A DNA stretch of 64,000 bases from Lactobacillus amylovorus DSM 20531 (lineage in GTDB: Bacteria; Bacillota; Bacilli; Lactobacillales; Lactobacillaceae): the NCBI RefSeq assembly GCF_002706375.1, contig NZ_CP017706.1, positions 1,736,001-1,800,000 of the forward strand. Direction: 5' to 3'. Positions 1-9,234 of the stretch are shown here, one piece after another (position 1 is the stretch's first letter; each line of letters opens with the position of its first letter). A model generated the notes under the pieces. It did no database searches, was not told the DNA's origin, and saw nothing but the letters and a program-made list of their open reading frames with translations. The position numbers and the translations under genes were made by a program.

Positions 1-1
1 T

Positions 2-1777
2 ATGTATTATTCCAATGGTAATTATGAAGCCTTCGCAGATCCTAAAAAGCCTGAAGGTGTAGATAAAAAGTCTGCTTACATTATTGGTAGTGGATTGGCT
101 GGTCTTTCTGCAGCAGTATTCTTAGTACGTGATGCCCAAATGAAGGGTGAACGTATTCATGTCTTAGAAGAACTTCCTGTAGCAGGGGGTTCGCTTGACG
201 GTGCTGATCGTCCAAATGCCGGATTCGTTGTTCGTGGTGGACGTGAAATGGAAAACCACTTTGAATGTTTGTGGGATATGTATCGTTCAATTCCAAGTTT
301 GGAAATTCCAGGTGCATCATACCTTGACGAATACTACTGGCTTGATAAAGAAGACCCTAACTCATCAAATTGTCGTTTGATTTACAACCGTGGTGATCGT
401 TTACCAAGTGATGGTCAATATGGTTTGGGCAAATGCGCTAACGAAATTGTTAAATTGATCATGACCCCTGAAAAGGAACTTGAAGGAGAAACAATTGAAG
501 AATTCTTCAGCGATGACTTCTTTAAGACTAACTTCTGGTCATACTGGTCAACTATGTTTGCCTTTGAAAAATGGCACTCAGTAGCTGAAATGCGTCGTTA
601 TGCAATGCGTTTTATCCACCACATTGATGGTTTGCCAGACTTCACTGCTTTGAAGTTCAATAAGTACAACCAATATGAATCAATGGTTAAACCACTTCTT
701 GCTTATCTTAAAGATCATGGCGTTCAATTTGAATATGATTGCCATGTACAAAACGTCGAGGTAGATCACGAAGGCAATGAAAAGATTGCTAAGAAGATCA
801 TTATGACCCAAAACGGCAAGGAAACTGAAATTCCATTGACTCCAGATGACATTGTCTTCATTACCAATGGTTCAATTACTGAAAGTTCAACTTATGGTAA
901 CCAAAATACCCCAGCTCCAATTACTCACGCTAAGGGTAGTTCTTGGAAGTTATGGGAAAACTTGGCCAAACAAGATCCTGAATTTGGTCACCCAGATGTC
1001 TTCTGTGAAAACATTCCAGAACGTAGTTGGTTTGTTTCTGCGACGGCAACTTTGGAAAACAAGAAGCTTGCCCCATACTTTGAACGTTTGACTAAGCGTA
1101 GCTTGTACGATGGCAAGGTTAACACTGGTGGTATTATCACTATTGTTGACTCTAACTGGGAACTTAGCTTCACCATTCACCGTCAACCACACTTCAAGAG
1201 TCAAAAGCCAAACCAAATTGTTGTTTGGATCTACGCACTTTACTCAGACACTGAAGGTAACTATATCAAGAAGAGAGTTGTTGACTGTACTGGTAAGGAA
1301 ATTGCAGAAGAGCTTTTGTACCACTTAGGTGTTCCAGAAAGTCAAATTAGTGAAATGGCTAGTGAAGAAAACATGAACACTGTTCCTGTTTACATGCCAT
1401 ACATCACTAGTTACTTCATGCCTCGTCATGATGGTGACCGTCCAGCTGTTGTTCCAGATGGTTCTGTAAACATTGCCTTCATTGGTAACTTCGCTGAATC
1501 ACCAACCAGAGATACTGTCTTCACCACTGAATACTCAGTAAGAACTGCTATGGAAGCTGTCTACACACTTCTTAACGTTGATCGTGGTGTTCCAGAAGTA
1601 TTTGACTCAATCTACGACATTCGTCAACTTCTTCATGCTATGTACTACATGTCAGACAAGAAGAAGTTGGTTGATCAAGACATGCCACTTCCTGAAAAAT
1701 TAGCTGTGAAGACCGGGATGAAGAAGATCAAGAGAACTTGGGTTGAAGAATTACTCAAGGAAGCTAACTTGATTTAA
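2..1777 (+). CDS. ohyA: Oleate hydratase (FAD-dependent fatty acid hydratase)
   Basis: It adds water to the cis-9 double bond of unsaturated fatty acids such as oleate to give 10-hydroxy fatty acids, a detoxification and stress-related activity of lactobacilli; the family was formerly called myosin-cross-reactive antigen. The 591-residue protein is full family length. Near the N-terminus it shows the dinucleotide-binding segment [12 protein letters not shown] (residues 27-38), then the E-rich [10 protein letters not shown] region and the RGGREME stretch typical of the family. The ATG lies at base 2, so its ribosome binding site and promoter are outside the window and the start cannot be tested. 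A strong hairpin terminator follows the stop. Family assignment is firm; substrate range cannot be read from sequence. Confidence 0.93.
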   Translation: MYYSNGNYEAFADPKKPEGVDKKSAYIIGSGLAGLSAAVFLVRDAQMKGERIHVLEELPVAGGSLDGADRPNAGFVVRGGREMENHFECLWDMYRSIPSLEIPGASYLDEYYWLDKEDPNSSNCRLIYNRGDRLPSDGQYGLGKCANEIVKLIMTPEKELEGETIEEFFSDDFFKTNFWSYWSTMFAFEKWHSVAEMRRYAMRFIHHIDGLPDFTALKFNKYNQYESMVKPLLAYLKDHGVQFEYDCHVQNVEVDHEGNEKIAKKIIMTQNGKETEIPLTPDDIVFITNGSITESSTYGNQNTPAPITHAKGSSWKLWENLAKQDPEFGHPDVFCENIPERSWFVSATATLENKKLAPYFERLTKRSLYDGKVNTGGIITIVDSNWELSFTIHRQPHFKSQKPNQIVVWIYALYSDTEGNYIKKRVVDCTGKEIAEELLYHLGVPESQISEMASEENMNTVPVYMPYITSYFMPRHDGDRPAVVPDGSVNIAFIGNFAESPTRDTVFTTEYSVRTAMEAVYTLLNVDRGVPEVFDSIYDIRQLLHAMYYMSDKKKLVDQDMPLPEKLAVKTGMKKIKRTWVEELLKEANLI

Positions 1778-1796
1778 TTTGAAATAAACCATAAAT

Positions 1797-1827
1797 AAAA
1801 AGCTTGAGCGATGCTCAAGCTTTTTTT
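1797..1827 (+). terminator. Rho-independent terminator, probably bidirectional
   Basis: A perfect 9-bp stem AGCTTGAGC/GCTCAAGCT with loop GAT is followed by seven T. The A-run upstream gives a T-run on the other strand, so it can also serve the convergent membrane-protein gene, whose stop codon lies inside the hairpin. Confidence 0.88.
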
Positions 1828-2507
1828 GCGTGCTTTTTAAGACTTTTCATGATTAATAAAATTACTGCGGCAATCAAGGCAATGACGATAAACATGATCA
1901 CGGCCTTGATGATACGGCTGCTGTCTAAGTGCAGGATAGAGTCGCCACCGTAGGCGTAAATATAAGCAAATGGGGCAACACCAATGACAATTGGAATGAT
2001 TTGCTTCTTGAATTGGTTTTTGTTAATCATGACATTGACATAACTAACCGTCGCACTCGGGATGAATGGAATCAGATAACCAATCATTAAAGCAATCATT
2101 GGATATTTTTGCGTCGTTAGCAATTTATAAATCTTGCTGTGCGAGATGTCTCTCAGATCATATAATTTCCGCAATAGTTCCATCAGAATGATCTGACCTA
2201 AGATATCACTGATCCAATTAATAATAAAGCCAAATGCCGGTCCGTACAAAATACCGTTTAACACACAGAAGATACCATTGGATAAACCAGGAATGGCTAC
2301 GCAAATAGTGTTTAAAACGAATAGAAAAGCTAGATCTTCAATACCATGGCTACGGACCATTTTTACTAGCAGCTCTTCATTGTGGTGATCAAAGTTAGTC
2401 AATAATCTTAATTCAGGCAGGTAGCTTAAATACAGTTTATATAAAAGAAGCAAACCTAATATGCCGCCTAAAATAAATAAACTAATACGAATAATTTTTC
2501 GTTTCAC
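1815..2507 (-). CDS. VTT-domain (TVP38/TMEM64, DedA-like) membrane protein
   Basis: A 230-residue integral membrane protein with about five or six hydrophobic segments, one at the N-terminus (residues 7-27) and a central block containing a PGLSNGIFCVLNG-type segment and GFIINWISDILGQ. The pattern fits the VTT/SNARE-associated domain of TVP38/TMEM64 and DedA-like proteins, implicated in lipid scrambling or membrane homeostasis. The C-terminus is Lys-rich and faces the cytoplasm by the positive-inside rule. The CDS ends inside the shared terminator with the upstream convergent gene. No specific substrate can be inferred. Confidence 0.78.
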   Translation of the reverse strand: MKRKIIRISLFILGGILGLLLLYKLYLSYLPELRLLTNFDHHNEELLVKMVRSHGIEDLAFLFVLNTICVAIPGLSNGIFCVLNGILYGPAFGFIINWISDILGQIILMELLRKLYDLRDISHSKIYKLLTTQKYPMIALMIGYLIPFIPSATVSYVNVMINKNQFKKQIIPIVIGVAPFAYIYAYGGDSILHLDSSRIIKAVIMFIVIALIAAVILLIMKSLKKHAKKA

Positions 2508-2561
2508 TTCGTCACCTTCTATACATAGTCTTTAACTCTATTCTACTTTAATTTTTGACAA

Positions 2562-2592
2562 TAAAAAAGCTATGACGCTTTTGCCATAGCTT
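2562..2592 (-). terminator. Terminator of the lactonase gene
   Basis: Read on the minus strand, an 8-bp stem AAGCTATG/CATAGCTT is followed by a T-run, directly after the stop codon of the 6-phosphogluconolactonase-type gene. Confidence 0.8.
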
Positions 2593-2598
2593 GAAAAA

Positions 2599-3627
2599 TT
2601 ATTTAGTGAATAAAACGCGGGTACCTTCAGGCACTTCGATATCTTTTTGAATAAGGGTTAAAGTTCCAGTACCGCCGTTTCTCAAATAAAGAGTTGCGTT
2701 ATCAGAATTTTGGTTTGCGGCTACCAGGTATTTTTCGCTTTCGTCCCAGTTGAAGTCACGTGGGAAGTCGCCAAAAGTTGAAACGCGTTGAACTAAGCTC
2801 AAAGTATGATTATCGCTTACTTTGAAGACGACGATTGAGTTGTGGCCGCGGTTAGAAACATAAATGTATTTGCCATCGTTACTGATGTAAACGGCAGCAG
2901 CACCGTTATGGTCGGTAAAGTCGTCTGGAATAGTCTTGTAAGTAGCAATATCTTCGAAGTCCCAGGTGTCTTCGTTGAATTTAACTACATTAATCTTGCT
3001 GGAAAGTTCACCAACAACGTAGAAGTAGTTGCCATCTTTAGAAAAGACGATGTGACGATCGCCAAAACCAGCTTCGTTTTTGTATTGTGCCAAGTGCTTT
3101 AATTCATTATTTTCAAGGCGATAAAAATCAACGGTATCATTGCCCAAGTCGCAGCAAACTAAATTGCCGGCAGGAGTTTCGTCGAAGAAGTGTGGGTGAG
3201 GACCATCTGCTTGTTCTGGACGAGGGCCTAAGCTTTCAGGCTTGTGGGTAGTGGTAGTGATCAAGTCAAGCTTGCCACTGTCATTATAATGAAATACTGA
3301 TAGAACTGCGGTGTGGTAGTTAGCAGTGTAAAGCAATTTCTTATCACGGTTGATGCCTACATAAGCTGGTGAAGAGCCAGATGTTAAGTAGCGATCAACT
3401 TCGTTTGAGCCGCCTTCATTTACTTTAAAAACGCTAATGCCGCCCTTGTCACCGGCATTATTGATTGCAAAAATTAAATCGCCATCTTTTTGGAAATAAG
3501 TAGGGCCGCCAACGCTGACAATGTTTTCAGCCTTGCCTAAACGAGCATCGTTATTTTCACCAGTAAAGGGCAATTCGTAAATTCCTTTTGAAGTTTTTTT
3601 AGTATATCCTCCGATTAAAACCTTCAT
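2599..3627 (-). CDS. pgl: 6-phosphogluconolactonase-type beta-propeller lactonase (YbhE family)
   Basis: A 342-residue cytoplasmic protein of the lactonase_7 (seven-bladed propeller) family that hydrolyses 6-phosphogluconolactone in the oxidative pentose phosphate pathway. It starts MKVLIGGYTKKTSKGIY and shows repeated blade motifs such as YIYVSNRGHNSIVVF (about residues 254-268) and the HPHFFDETP segment that carries conserved family residues. The ATG at 3627 is preceded on the minus strand by GGAGGCC. It stands alone between a terminator and a divergent ATPase gene. The exact lactone substrate is inferred from the family. Confidence 0.86.
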   Translation of the reverse strand: MKVLIGGYTKKTSKGIYELPFTGENNDARLGKAENIVSVGGPTYFQKDGDLIFAINNAGDKGGISVFKVNEGGSNEVDRYLTSGSSPAYVGINRDKKLLYTANYHTAVLSVFHYNDSGKLDLITTTTHKPESLGPRPEQADGPHPHFFDETPAGNLVCCDLGNDTVDFYRLENNELKHLAQYKNEAGFGDRHIVFSKDGNYFYVVGELSSKINVVKFNEDTWDFEDIATYKTIPDDFTDHNGAAAVYISNDGKYIYVSNRGHNSIVVFKVSDNHTLSLVQRVSTFGDFPRDFNWDESEKYLVAANQNSDNATLYLRNGGTGTLTLIQKDIEVPEGTRVLFTK

Positions 3628-3777
3628 ATATGGCCTCCAATTTGATATAAAGAAATATTAACTAAAACAAGTATACCATGGGAAATGGAGGCCTGATTAT
3701 GACTATTTCGAATAAAAAGTGATACAGTTAGAACTATAAGTATAAGCGAATAATTTTTGTTAGGAGGCGTATGTAGA

Positions 3778-6534
3778 ATGGACGAAAAAAAGATCCGTGA
3801 ACTATATGCTCAAACTGATATTAAAGACGTTTTTGACAATCTACATTCCTCTGCTGATGGTTTAACGTCAGAAGAAGCTGACAGGCGACTGAATAAATAT
3901 GGTGAAAATACCATTAAAAAGGCTGCTGCAGAATCTGAATGGAAAACATTTTTTAAAAACTTTATTAGTACAATGGCAATTTTGCTTTGGATTTCAGGGC
4001 TGATTGCCATCATTTCAGGTACGGTTGAATTAGGTATTGCTATTTGGTTAGTTAATGTCATCAATGGTTTGTTTAGTTTTTGGCAGGAACGTGCTGCTAA
4101 GAAAGCCACAGATGCGCTGAATAACATGCTTCCAACTTATGTTGATGTGATTCGTGACGGTAAAAAAATACAGATTGATAGTAAAAAGCTGGTTCCGGGG
4201 GATGTGTTTGTCCTGCAGGCAGGTAATTCAATCCCAGCGGATGCCAGAATTATTTCGGCAAGTTCAATGCAAGTCGATCAAAGTGCATTGAATGGTGAAT
4301 CAGTACCAGAATCCAAGACTACTAAATATGATCCTGGTGAAGGCAGTTATGCGGAAAGCAACTTGGTGTATTCAGGTACTACCGTTGGTGCCGGTACTGC
4401 ACGAGCAATTGCCTTTGCGACAGGGATGAACACCGAGTTTGGTCGAATTGCTAGTTTAACACAAAAGCAAACTAAGACGACTAGTCCATTAACGGCTGAA
4501 CTTAATCGTTTGACCAAGCAAATTTCAATTATTGCGATTACGATCGGTGTCATTTTCTTAATCGCGGCAATTTTCTTTGTTAAGTATCCTTTCGCTAAGG
4601 CTTTTATCCTTGCCTTAGGGATGATCGTTGCCTTTATTCCAGAAGGATTGTTGCCTACGGTAACGCTGAGTCTGGCTCAAGGAGTAAGAAGGATGGCCAA
4701 AAAACACGCTTTGGTCAAGGAGCTAAATTCCGTAGAAACCTTGGGTGAGACGACAGTTATTTGTTCAGATAAAACGGGTACGTTGACTCAAAATCAAATG
4801 ACTATTCACTATATTTGGACACCAAGCAACGAATATCATGTAACAGGCAATGGCTATGTGAATAATGGGCAAATTGAACTAAACAATAAGCAATTGTGGT
4901 ATGAAGAAAATCCAGATTTGCATAAATTAGTTCAAATTGCAGCTTTGGACAATGACACTTCTGTTCAACCCGCTAAAGATGGCGGCAAGCCAAAGATCTT
5001 GGGTACGCCAACAGAAGCTTCATTGATCATCATGGCTGAAAAAGCCGGTTTTGATAAGCAAAAAGTTTTGGTTAAATATCCACGTTTGCGTGAATTGCCA
5101 TTTGATTCTGATCGTAAAAGAATGTCAACGATCCACCGCTGGAATGATACGCAATATATTATCTTTACTAAGGGTTCATACAGCGACACGATTAAGCAAT
5201 GCGATCGTATCCAAGTTAATGGTAAAGTACGTGAGATGACTGATGATGATCGTCTGCGTTCTAAGAAAGCCAATGCGGATTATGCTTCTCGCGGTTTGCG
5301 TAGTATGGCTTTGGCCTATCGCGTAATTGATCGTGATGTTGATATTAATAAGATGCCAATTGATGAGGCAGAAAATCATTTGGTCTTTGTAGGTTTGACT
5401 ACAATGAGTGACCCACCTCGCCCAGAAATTTATGATGCTGTTAAACGTTGTCACCAAGCTAAGATTAGAATCATTATGGTAACTGGTGACTCTAAGTTAA
5501 CTGCTAAATCAGTTGCGGTTCAAATTGGTTTAACTTCAGATAAAGCTCGCGTTATTTCAGGAAACGAACTTGAAAAGATGAGCGATGATGAGTTGCGTAA
5601 GGCTCTGAAGGGCGAAGTAATTTTTGCCAGAGTAGCACCTGAACAAAAATACCGGATTGTTAAGAACTGTCAGGCTAATGGCGAAGTCGTTGCTTCAACT
5701 GGTGACGGGGTTAACGATGCACCAGCCTTGAAGCAAGCCGATATTGGTATTGCGATGGGCCAAACTGGTACGGACGTAGCTAAAGAAGCAGCTAATATGA
5801 TTCTGACAGATGATAACTTTGCTTCAATCGTGGCTGCTATTGAAGAAGGTCGTGCTGTTTATAGCAATATTCGTAAGTTCTTGACTTACATTTTGACTTC
5901 AAATGTGCCAGAAGCTGTGCCATCAGTTTTGTTCTTGTTCTCAGCCGGTCTTATTCCTTTGCCAATGACAGTTATGCAAATTTTAACCGTTGACTTAGGT
6001 ACCGATATGCTTCCTGCATTAGGATTAGGTGCTGAAGCTGCTGACCCAGATATTATGAATCAGCCGCCACGTAAGCGCAGCGAGCACCTGTTAAACAAGA
6101 GCGTAATGATTAAATCATTCTGCTGGTACGGTTTGTTATCAAGTCTGATTTCAACTGGAGCATACTTCTTTGTTAACTGGCAAAATGGTTGGCCAACCAA
6201 AGCTTTAGCGGCAAGTGGTTCAGTTTATATGCGTGCCACGACAATGGTTTTAGGTTCGATTGTCTTTACTCAGATTGCTAACGTTTTGAACTGTCGTACT
6301 GATAAGACTTCTGTCTTCAAGAAGGGCTTGTTTAGCAACAAGAACATCTGGTACGGTATTATCTTTGAAATCTGCTTGTTCTTTGTATTGACGGTAACAC
6401 CAGGCATTCGTCAGTTGTTTAATACGACGCCATTATTCGCTTCAGATTGGCTATTCTTGTTCTTATTGCCAATCCCATTAGTACTTCTAGAAGAAGCAAG
6501 AAAATGGTTAATGTACCATAAGAAAAATAATTAA
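3778..6534 (+). CDS. P-type (P2) cation-transporting ATPase
   Basis: A 918-residue pump that uses an aspartyl-phosphate intermediate to move cations across the membrane. An N-terminal cation-ATPase domain comes first, then the actuator domain with NGES (about residue 176), the phosphorylation motif DKTGTLT with Asp331, the hinge TGDGVNDAPALKQAD, and a C-terminal six-helix domain. The M4 motif reads PEGLL rather than the PEGLP of SERCA pumps, closer to Na+/K+-ATPase-like P2 members, so the ion (Ca2+, Na+, K+ or Mg2+) is open. The ATG at 3778 is chosen because AGGAGG lies 10 bases before it; an in-frame TTG at 3757 precedes that ribosome site and is unlikely. A terminator follows. Confidence 0.9.
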   Translation: MDEKKIRELYAQTDIKDVFDNLHSSADGLTSEEADRRLNKYGENTIKKAAAESEWKTFFKNFISTMAILLWISGLIAIISGTVELGIAIWLVNVINGLFSFWQERAAKKATDALNNMLPTYVDVIRDGKKIQIDSKKLVPGDVFVLQAGNSIPADARIISASSMQVDQSALNGESVPESKTTKYDPGEGSYAESNLVYSGTTVGAGTARAIAFATGMNTEFGRIASLTQKQTKTTSPLTAELNRLTKQISIIAITIGVIFLIAAIFFVKYPFAKAFILALGMIVAFIPEGLLPTVTLSLAQGVRRMAKKHALVKELNSVETLGETTVICSDKTGTLTQNQMTIHYIWTPSNEYHVTGNGYVNNGQIELNNKQLWYEENPDLHKLVQIAALDNDTSVQPAKDGGKPKILGTPTEASLIIMAEKAGFDKQKVLVKYPRLRELPFDSDRKRMSTIHRWNDTQYIIFTKGSYSDTIKQCDRIQVNGKVREMTDDDRLRSKKANADYASRGLRSMALAYRVIDRDVDINKMPIDEAENHLVFVGLTTMSDPPRPEIYDAVKRCHQAKIRIIMVTGDSKLTAKSVAVQIGLTSDKARVISGNELEKMSDDELRKALKGEVIFARVAPEQKYRIVKNCQANGEVVASTGDGVNDAPALKQADIGIAMGQTGTDVAKEAANMILTDDNFASIVAAIEEGRAVYSNIRKFLTYILTSNVPEAVPSVLFLFSAGLIPLPMTVMQILTVDLGTDMLPALGLGAEAADPDIMNQPPRKRSEHLLNKSVMIKSFCWYGLLSSLISTGAYFFVNWQNGWPTKALAASGSVYMRATTMVLGSIVFTQIANVLNCRTDKTSVFKKGLFSNKNIWYGIIFEICLFFVLTVTPGIRQLFNTTPLFASDWLFLFLLPIPLVLLEEARKWLMYHKKNN

Positions 6535-6553
6535 AAATATTCGCTTATTTTGG

Positions 6554-6582
6554 GCCGCCTAAGTTTTTAAGCGGCTTTTCTT
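6554..6582 (+). terminator. Terminator after the P-type ATPase
   Basis: GCCGC ... GCGGC stem around a TTTTT-containing loop, followed by TTTTCTT, 20 bases after the ATPase stop. Confidence 0.7.
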
Positions 6583-6614
6583 ATGCTAAAATTATTTTTA
6601 AGGAGAGAATTAAT

Positions 6615-6995
6615 ATGAAGTGGATTTCAACTATTAAAAAGATTGGTAAAAAAGCTGTCGATAACAAAGATGGCATGGTAATTTTATTTAGCGAAGGTGC
6701 TAACAAGGAATTGGAAGACGTTTCAGTCATCCAAAAGTTTGATGAAAGCACCCCAGTTAGCGGCTTTGTTTTTAAGAAGGGCGACACCATTACTGTTGAT
6801 GGTCAAACCTATGTAGCAAATTATGTAGGTCCAATGGTTGAAAGCAACATGAAGGCCTTGGGTCACGCTACTTTATTCTTTAACCGTCCAGTATCAAAGG
6901 CTCCATTGGCTAATGCTGTTTACTTTGATCCAGATGTTGCTCAACCAATGCCTAACTTTAAGGTAGACGATGACATTGTTTACGAGCACATTTGA
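6615..6995 (+). CDS. Orphan PTS glucitol/sorbitol IIA (GutA/SrlB)-like protein lacking the phospho-histidine
   Basis: A 126-residue cytoplasmic protein related to the GutA (SrlB) enzyme IIA family: MVILFSEGANKELED corresponds to the family ITFREGAP block, and YVGPMVESNMKALGHATLFF to the VGxVAxxNLRELGHxTLRF block. In E. coli SrlB the phosphorylated residue is His43 in FIHCHGE; the aligned position here is Gln40 (VIQKFDE), and no His sits nearby. No sorbitol IIB, IIC or dehydrogenase gene is adjacent. I infer it is not a sugar phosphotransferase component but a repurposed or regulatory paralogue. RBS AAGGAGAG lies just upstream; it follows a terminator and precedes an AI-2E-type permease by 16 bases. 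Confidence 0.75.
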   Translation: MKWISTIKKIGKKAVDNKDGMVILFSEGANKELEDVSVIQKFDESTPVSGFVFKKGDTITVDGQTYVANYVGPMVESNMKALGHATLFFNRPVSKAPLANAVYFDPDVAQPMPNFKVDDDIVYEHI

Positions 6996-7011
6996 TAATT
7001 AGGACAGGTAG

Positions 7012-8214
7012 ATGGATTATAAACGAAATCATAGGGGCGGAACAGTATTTAAAAAATGGTTTTTAAATAACCGTTTTAGCATTGTTTTATTAAACATCTT
7101 ATTGTTCTTGTTGATTATCTGGGTTTTCAACAAGATATCATTTGTCCTAAATCCAGCATGGGTTTTCTTTAGTGCGGTTTTGCCACCACTATTATTGGCG
7201 GTTATTCAGTACTATATTATGAATCCCTTGGTTGATTGGCTGGAGAGAAAGGCGAGGGTACCGAGAGTATTAACAATTGTTGTTCTGTTCTTATTCGTAA
7301 TTGTTGTCCTGATTTGGATTATCAATATTTTGGTACCTATTGTTCAAAACCAGATCAATTCTTTGATTAAGAATTGGCCGCATATTTGGAATGATGCTGT
7401 TAATGCAACGCAGAATGCATTGAACGATCCGCGTTTGCATCCCATAAGAGGCAGCATTAAAAACATGATCGACAATACGCAGAAGACTTTATTTAAGTCA
7501 GGTCAAAGTGCAATTAACACTACTTTAGGCAATATTTCATCTGCCGTAAGTATTATTACGATGGTCGTGATGACTTTAATCACTGCACCGTTCATTTTGT
7601 TCTTCATGTTAAAAGACGGTCACCAGCTTCGTCCATACATTACAAAATTCGCACCAGAAAAATGGCAACCTAGTTTCAGCAAATTGCTTTATGACATCAA
7701 CTATGCATTAGCATCATATATTCGTGGTCAGATTACTGTTGCCTTCTGGGTTGGCGTAATGTTTGCAATTGGTTATTCAGTTGTTGGCTTGCCTTATGGG
7801 ACAGCACTAGCAATCTTAGCTGGTTTCTTAAACTTGATTCCATACTTTGGTACGCCAATTGCTTTGATTCCGGTAATCGTAATTGCGATCATGACTTCTG
7901 GCTCAATGCTGGTTAAAGTTTTAGTTGTCTTTGTAATTGAACAAACAATTGAAACAAGAGTTTTGAGTCCATTGGTGATGGGCAACAAGATGGCCATGCA
8001 CCCTGTTACTACGATCTTGCTTTTGATCGGTGCAAGTTCCGTTTGGGGACTTTGGGGCGTAATTTTTGGAATTCCAATTTATGCAATCTTGAAGATTATT
8101 GTGTCTCGCGTGTACAATTATTATCGAAGAGAATCTGAAATTTTTAGCGAAACGGATGCTGCTTCTTTAACCACGGGGGATGCAGATAAAACAACGAAAA
8201 ATACTGCTAAATAG
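7012..8214 (+). CDS. AI-2E family transporter (PerM/YdbI type)
   Basis: A 400-residue polytopic membrane protein with about eight hydrophobic segments. It opens with a basic cytoplasmic stretch and a helix at residues 21-45, carries a long extracytoplasmic region (about 115-175), then helices such as AVSIITMVVMTLITAPFILF, and the conserved C-terminal GLPYGTALAILAGFLNLIPYFG-type block. Members are annotated as autoinducer-2 exporters, but many are Na+/H+ antiporters or of unknown substrate, so function is open. The C-terminal tail is Thr/Asp/Lys-rich and soluble. It may be cotranscribed with the preceding GutA-like gene, and a terminator follows it. Confidence 0.83.
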   Translation: MDYKRNHRGGTVFKKWFLNNRFSIVLLNILLFLLIIWVFNKISFVLNPAWVFFSAVLPPLLLAVIQYYIMNPLVDWLERKARVPRVLTIVVLFLFVIVVLIWIINILVPIVQNQINSLIKNWPHIWNDAVNATQNALNDPRLHPIRGSIKNMIDNTQKTLFKSGQSAINTTLGNISSAVSIITMVVMTLITAPFILFFMLKDGHQLRPYITKFAPEKWQPSFSKLLYDINYALASYIRGQITVAFWVGVMFAIGYSVVGLPYGTALAILAGFLNLIPYFGTPIALIPVIVIAIMTSGSMLVKVLVVFVIEQTIETRVLSPLVMGNKMAMHPVTTILLLIGASSVWGLWGVIFGIPIYAILKIIVSRVYNYYRRESEIFSETDAASLTTGDADKTTKNTAK

Positions 8215-8218
8215 TTTT

Positions 8219-8246
8219 AAAGCGTGGCTTAAAAGCACGCTTTTTT
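8219..8246 (+). terminator. Terminator after the AI-2E-type permease
   Basis: Stem AAGCGTG/CACGCTT followed by six T. It begins 4 bases after the permease stop and ends 18 bases before trmL. Confidence 0.8.
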
Positions 8247-8264
8247 GATTAAGGAGCTTTTTGA

Positions 8265-8825
8265 ATGACAAATCACGTAGTTTTATATGAACCATTAATG
8301 CCAGCAAATACTGGTAATATTGCACGTACCTGTGCTGGTACAAACACTGTCTTAGATTTGATTGAACCATTAGGCTTTCAAATTGATAATAAAAAGATGA
8401 AGCGTGCAGGGCTAGACTATTGGGATAAAGTTGAAGTGCATATGCACGATGACTTAAATGCATTTTTAAAGACATTGGGTCCAGACGATGAAATGTATCT
8501 TATTTCTAAGTTCTCATCAAAGAATTATTCTCAAGTGGATTACACTGATAAGAATAAGAATTATTACTTTGTTTTTGGTAAGGAAACTACTGGTTTACCT
8601 GAGACATTTATGCGTGAATATTACGACCGCAATTTAAGAATTCCAATGTCTGATAATATTCGCTGCTATAATTTATCCAATTCAGTGGCCATGGTTTTGC
8701 TTGAAGCACTTCGTCAACAAGGCTTTCCAAACATGGAAACAACCCACCACTATGAGAATGATAAGTTAAAAGACGATTATGACCGTCCAGAAAGATATGA
8801 ACGTAATTTAGGAGAAAATAAATAA
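8265..8825 (+). CDS. trmL: tRNA (cytidine/uridine(34)-2'-O)-methyltransferase TrmL
   Basis: A SPOUT-fold RNA methyltransferase of 186 residues that 2'-O-methylates the wobble base of tRNA-Leu isoacceptors with S-adenosylmethionine. Motif 1 reads EPLMPANTGNIARTC near the N-terminus; motif 2 is FGKETTGLPE (about residues 105-114); motif 3 is IPMSDNIRCYNLSNSVAMVLLEALRQ (about 126-151), the trefoil-knot cofactor site. An AAGGAG ribosome site precedes ATG 8265. The TAA overlaps the ATG of the next gene by one base, so the two are translationally coupled. The family is clear. Confidence 0.93.
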   Translation: MTNHVVLYEPLMPANTGNIARTCAGTNTVLDLIEPLGFQIDNKKMKRAGLDYWDKVEVHMHDDLNAFLKTLGPDDEMYLISKFSSKNYSQVDYTDKNKNYYFVFGKETTGLPETFMREYYDRNLRIPMSDNIRCYNLSNSVAMVLLEALRQQGFPNMETTHHYENDKLKDDYDRPERYERNLGENK

Positions 8826-9214
8826 TGGATTTTGAAAAACAAACACCCGTAACAGTACAATCATTTCACTATGATTTAACTGACGAAAATGCCAAAGCTA
8901 AGAGTGAAGTTAACCCAGGAATCAGAAAATTAGACGTCAGTGGTGATGATGAACACTCAGAAGAAAATGGTAGCTACTACGATGTTGCTGTCTTCTTTGA
9001 CGTAATTCCTGAACCAGTTGAATTCGAAGTAAGCGGAGCAATTCACCAAATTGTTCAAATTAAGGATTATCACGGTGATGGTTCTGATATTGGTAACGCT
9101 GACTGGCAATTACTTAGCAGACCGCTAGTTGAATATATTGAAACTTTGACTTACGAAGTTACGCAAGTTACATTCGATAAACCTGTCAACTTGAACTTCA
9201 AGGCCAACTTTTAG
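8825..9214 (+). CDS. DUF1149 family protein
   Basis: A 129-residue acidic soluble protein. The C-terminal half, with SGAIHQIVQIKDYHGDG and LSRPLVEYIETLTYEVTQVTFD, matches the pattern of DUF1149 proteins of streptococci and lactobacilli, whose function is unknown. It overlaps trmL by one base and is followed after 20 bases by ftsK, suggesting a trmL-DUF1149-ftsK transcript. No catalytic motif or membrane segment is visible. Confidence 0.72.
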   Translation: MDFEKQTPVTVQSFHYDLTDENAKAKSEVNPGIRKLDVSGDDEHSEENGSYYDVAVFFDVIPEPVEFEVSGAIHQIVQIKDYHGDGSDIGNADWQLLSRPLVEYIETLTYEVTQVTFDKPVNLNFKANF

Positions 9215-9234
9215 TCACTAATTAAGGTGAGTAC

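Noticed and set aside
3810..4127. Minus-strand open frame across the P-type ATPase
   Set aside because: It is fully antisense to a conserved domain and has no independent evidence.
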